DNA of 64,000 bases from Muricea muricata (lineage: Eukaryota; Cnidaria; Anthozoa; Malacalcyonacea; Plexauridae), in contig OY979723.1 in NCBI GenBank assembly GCA_963855995.1, positions 6,322,176-6,386,175 of the forward strand, given 5' to 3'. The stretch's first letter is position 1, and the number at the start of each line of letters is the position of its first letter. Of this stretch, positions 61,873 through 64,000 are shown one piece after another. The position numbers were made by a program, and so were the translations under genes. The notes beneath the pieces were generated by a model, which was not told the origin of the DNA, did not search any database, and was given only the letters and a program-made list of their open reading frames with translations.

Positions 61873-62134
61873 ATATACTGTGCCCAGAGGCTGAATTGCA
61901 TATTTTACATATGGAGAATGATTTATAATAATAAAAGCGGGCTGGGGCTCTACCGTAGATAATTAGCGGCGGATGTGAGGTGTTAAATATAGCTCTCTAG
62001 ACAATAAAGGAAGCACGTCCTGGGGAAAGGCATAGTACAAAACAAGGACTGGACTTGTGGACTCGTGGACCCGTGGACTGATTTTTTTCTAAATTTTACT
62101 AAAATGAAAAAAAGCATCGTGGCATTGAATATGA

Positions 62135-62334
62135 ACTTACAGCAACGCCGAGTTCCTTTCGACTTCATGCCCTAGTGTTCGTGGCCTCTCTAGATTCCCC
62201 CCAACTAAGTATCCATCTTGTCGACATGTAAAGATGTGTCGAAAAATTCTTGCTTTTGTATTTATCCAGCATCCTAGAACTAATGCTAAGAGAAATGTAG
62301 AAATGAAAAGTAAATTTTTTCGATTTCTCTTCAT
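62135..62334 (-). pseudogene. Truncated exon-1 copy, unit 3
   Basis: ATG intact (62334-62332), MKRNRKNLLFISTFLLALVL to ERNSALL, then the same breakpoint as in unit 2 and a stop. Same upstream flank as the unit 1 exon. Confidence 0.75.
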
Positions 62335-62562
62335 GGTGACTCTAGCTTTTGGCGACTTCGCTGTTGGTGTAAATATATGTTCAAAAAATTGTATAGAATA
62401 GTAGTGCAATAATAAGTGCTTGGTTATTGTGCTCATCATAAAAAAGATCTTTTATATTTCTCCCAAGGGCGTCCTTCCTTTAATTACTAGAAAGCTATAT
62501 TTAACATGCAGCTGCATCTCCCGGTCTAATTATCTATTCATAGATTCATTCATACACTTTGA

Positions 62563-62912
62563 GACCCCGTTCACACGATACCGGCAGAGTTTGAAAACGG
62601 TATGAAATTCTTACGTTTAGGGGTTGCGTTCACACGATGCCGGTATGAAATTGTGTGAAACCGTAACGCTAACCGTGCGAGTTTGAAAACGGTATACGTA
62701 CCGTAAGACTTTGAAAACGGAACGAAATTCAACCGTTAGACTACCGTGTGAACGCCTAACCGTAAGAGTTTTATTTCGGTTATGCAAAACATTTTAGCGT
62801 GCGAATTTCAATAATGAAATGAACAAAAGTTGTAACAAGTATAACTCTACCGGTACCGTGTGAACAATTGAAAACGTAATGATTTTTAGACCGGTATCGT
62901 GTGAACGGGGTC
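62563..62912. mobile_element. 350-bp MITE, unit 3/4 junction
   Basis: Same insertion site and TGA flanks. Confidence 0.85.
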
Positions 62913-63193
62913 TGAGTGGAGTTCATTATTATATATCCGTTACAGAAAGCACGTTAAATTACTTTTTAACGGGTACATTGTAAACATAGATTTTAAAAAA
63001 GTAACACTAGCATGTATTGCAAAATTTAAATTTCTTTGTTTTGGTTGTAAACAAAATCAATTCAGTGTGTATACTACATTCAGTGGGCATATGCTAATCT
63101 ATCTATCTATCTAATCAAAGTGAGCATAACAGCCAAGCAGTCATTAATACGATGTTATTCTTTACAATTTTCTAAAAAAGAAGCTCAAGTCAT

Positions 63194-63337
63194 CATGAAG
63201 AGAAATCGAAAAAGTTCGCTTTTCATTTCTACATTTCTCATAGCATTAGTTCCAGGATGCTGGATAAAGACAAAAGCAGGAATTGATCGACACATCTTTG
63301 GAGGGAAAACTAGAAAGACCGCGAACACGGCTCCTGT
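63194..63337 (+). pseudogene. Inverted exon-1 fragment, unit 4
   Basis: Open copy starting MKRNRKSSLFISTFL; shares the internal deletion after RHIF with all other units, so the truncation predates the tandem duplication. Confidence 0.7.
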
Positions 63338-63647
63338 CTACCTCAGTATTTACAATGTAAAAAAGCTAAATTGGATTTAGCTTGCGTTGTGTGTACGTGT
63401 GATAGGTCGGCTCGTTACATTTCGACCACTACACTGTTGTCTTCTACAGGTATTTGAGTAATGAAAAAGCGAGCTTATATTGTCTTCTAAGGGGGTATTA
63501 CCACTATTACGTGCGGGTAGACGTGATTTAGCAGTAATTGTGCGAATCAATTCTTGGGATTCTTCAGGTAGATTTCTAAAGAATTCGATTTCAACGACAA
63601 TGTTCTTAAATGGAAAATCTCGTTTAAACTGTCCTTCTTGCTAACAG

Positions 63648-63794
63648 TAGACACCTGCTGACCCAGAAAACACGCGCAATGAAATCAAATGGTTTTGGGA
63701 AGTGGTGAATGGATTGAAAGAAGAAGAGAAAGCATTGTTGAAATTTAGCACTGGTTCACCATGCCTACCTGCTGGAGGATTTGCACACTTGCGG
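63648..63794 (+). pseudogene. HECT exon remnant, unit 4
   Basis: 147 bp: the internal TAG is missing here, so EEEKALLKFSTGSPCLPAGG reads through, but the first codon is TAG instead of TAC. Each unit thus carries its own combination of lesions. Confidence 0.7.
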
Positions 63795-64000
63795 GTAAAG
63801 TACATCTCTGAGATTGGCAGTAGAACAAACGGTAAAAGACCTTTCTTATAGCAAGGATAAAAACGTTTCATGTAGTGTTAATTTGAAACATAAGAATGTT
63901 CTATTATTTAATACTACCCTCTGAGTACTACCATTTGCAGTCTACCGTGAACCGTGACCAATCAAATGTTCTGTTTTATGTTAATATGCGCATGACGTTT

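Larger units (their letters stand above)
47946..62507. repeat. Tandem unit 3 (14.6 kb)
   Basis: Collinear with units 1 and 2 but clearly more diverged. It is longer because of a Tc1 insertion and a 630-bp tetranucleotide array, and shorter in the THAP transposon, where 366 bp are absent. Confidence 0.92.
62508..64000. repeat. Tandem unit 4, truncated by window end
   Basis: Repeats the first 1.5 kb of the unit (MITE, inverted exon-1 fragment, HECT exon, left end of the 660-bp TIR element) before the window stops, so the array continues to the right. Confidence 0.9.

Noticed and set aside
60912..61962. Repeat proteins of 250-320 codons (YIHT / YVCM)
   Set aside because: Translation of the (ATGT)n array.

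Overview
This is an AT-rich eukaryotic window. It has introns with canonical GT/AG sites, a non-LTR reverse transcriptase of a type common in invertebrates, TTAA-, TA-, TGA- and 8-bp-TSD DNA transposons, long microsatellites and a 200-bp assembly gap. The Fringe/CHGN glycosyltransferase exons, the HECT fragment and the repeat families fit a marine invertebrate, most likely a cnidarian (anthozoan-like). That assignment is inferred from gene families, not proven.

Region 1 (1-12.2 kb): a minus-strand multi-exon gene with exons at 12188-12082, 11843-11642, 11350-10655, 777-491 and 318 to the window edge. It reads like an uncharacterised transposon-associated protein of the DUF6589 type. One in-frame TAA interrupts its largest exon. 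Its roughly 9.9-kb intron is almost filled by a 9.5-kb element (about 1151-10630). That element has 39-bp inverted ends and mirror-image subterminal repeat arrays built on one near-palindromic core. Inside it are a broken exon resembling the C-terminal half of a bacterial-type N4/N6 DNA methyltransferase, a small spliced acidic gene, a hAT-type MITE with an exact 8-bp target duplication, and a 945-bp foldback element.

Region 2 (12.2-23 kb): a piggyBac-type C-terminal exon, (TA)n arrays around a foldback with 390-bp arms, the gap, a frameshifted non-LTR retrotransposon, and a 3.8-kb element bounded by TTAA. The TTAA element carries its own spliced gene with two alternative last exons and is interrupted by a second non-LTR fragment.

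Region 3 (23.05-64 kb): a head-to-tail array of three complete units (11.8, 13.1 and 14.6 kb) and the start of a fourth. Each complete unit has, on the minus strand, two exons of a chondroitin synthase/chondroitin-polymerising-factor-like gene: a Fringe-like N-terminal exon with a type II membrane anchor, and a CHGN catalytic exon with a DxD motif. Around these sit an inverted exon-1 fragment, a HECT E3 ligase exon remnant, a 660-bp TIR element, a tRNA-derived sequence, a reverse transcriptase fragment, a 1.8-kb foldback with a conserved ORF, and a 3-kb THAP-encoding transposon with an 8-bp target duplication. Individual units differ by insertions (a Tc1 element in unit 3, microsatellite elements in units 2 and 3) whose empty sites survive in the other units.

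The array looks like a lineage-specific expansion of a Golgi glycosyltransferase locus that carried its transposon load with it when it duplicated. Units 1 and 2 are almost identical over several kb, and unit 3 has diverged in its catalytic exon.
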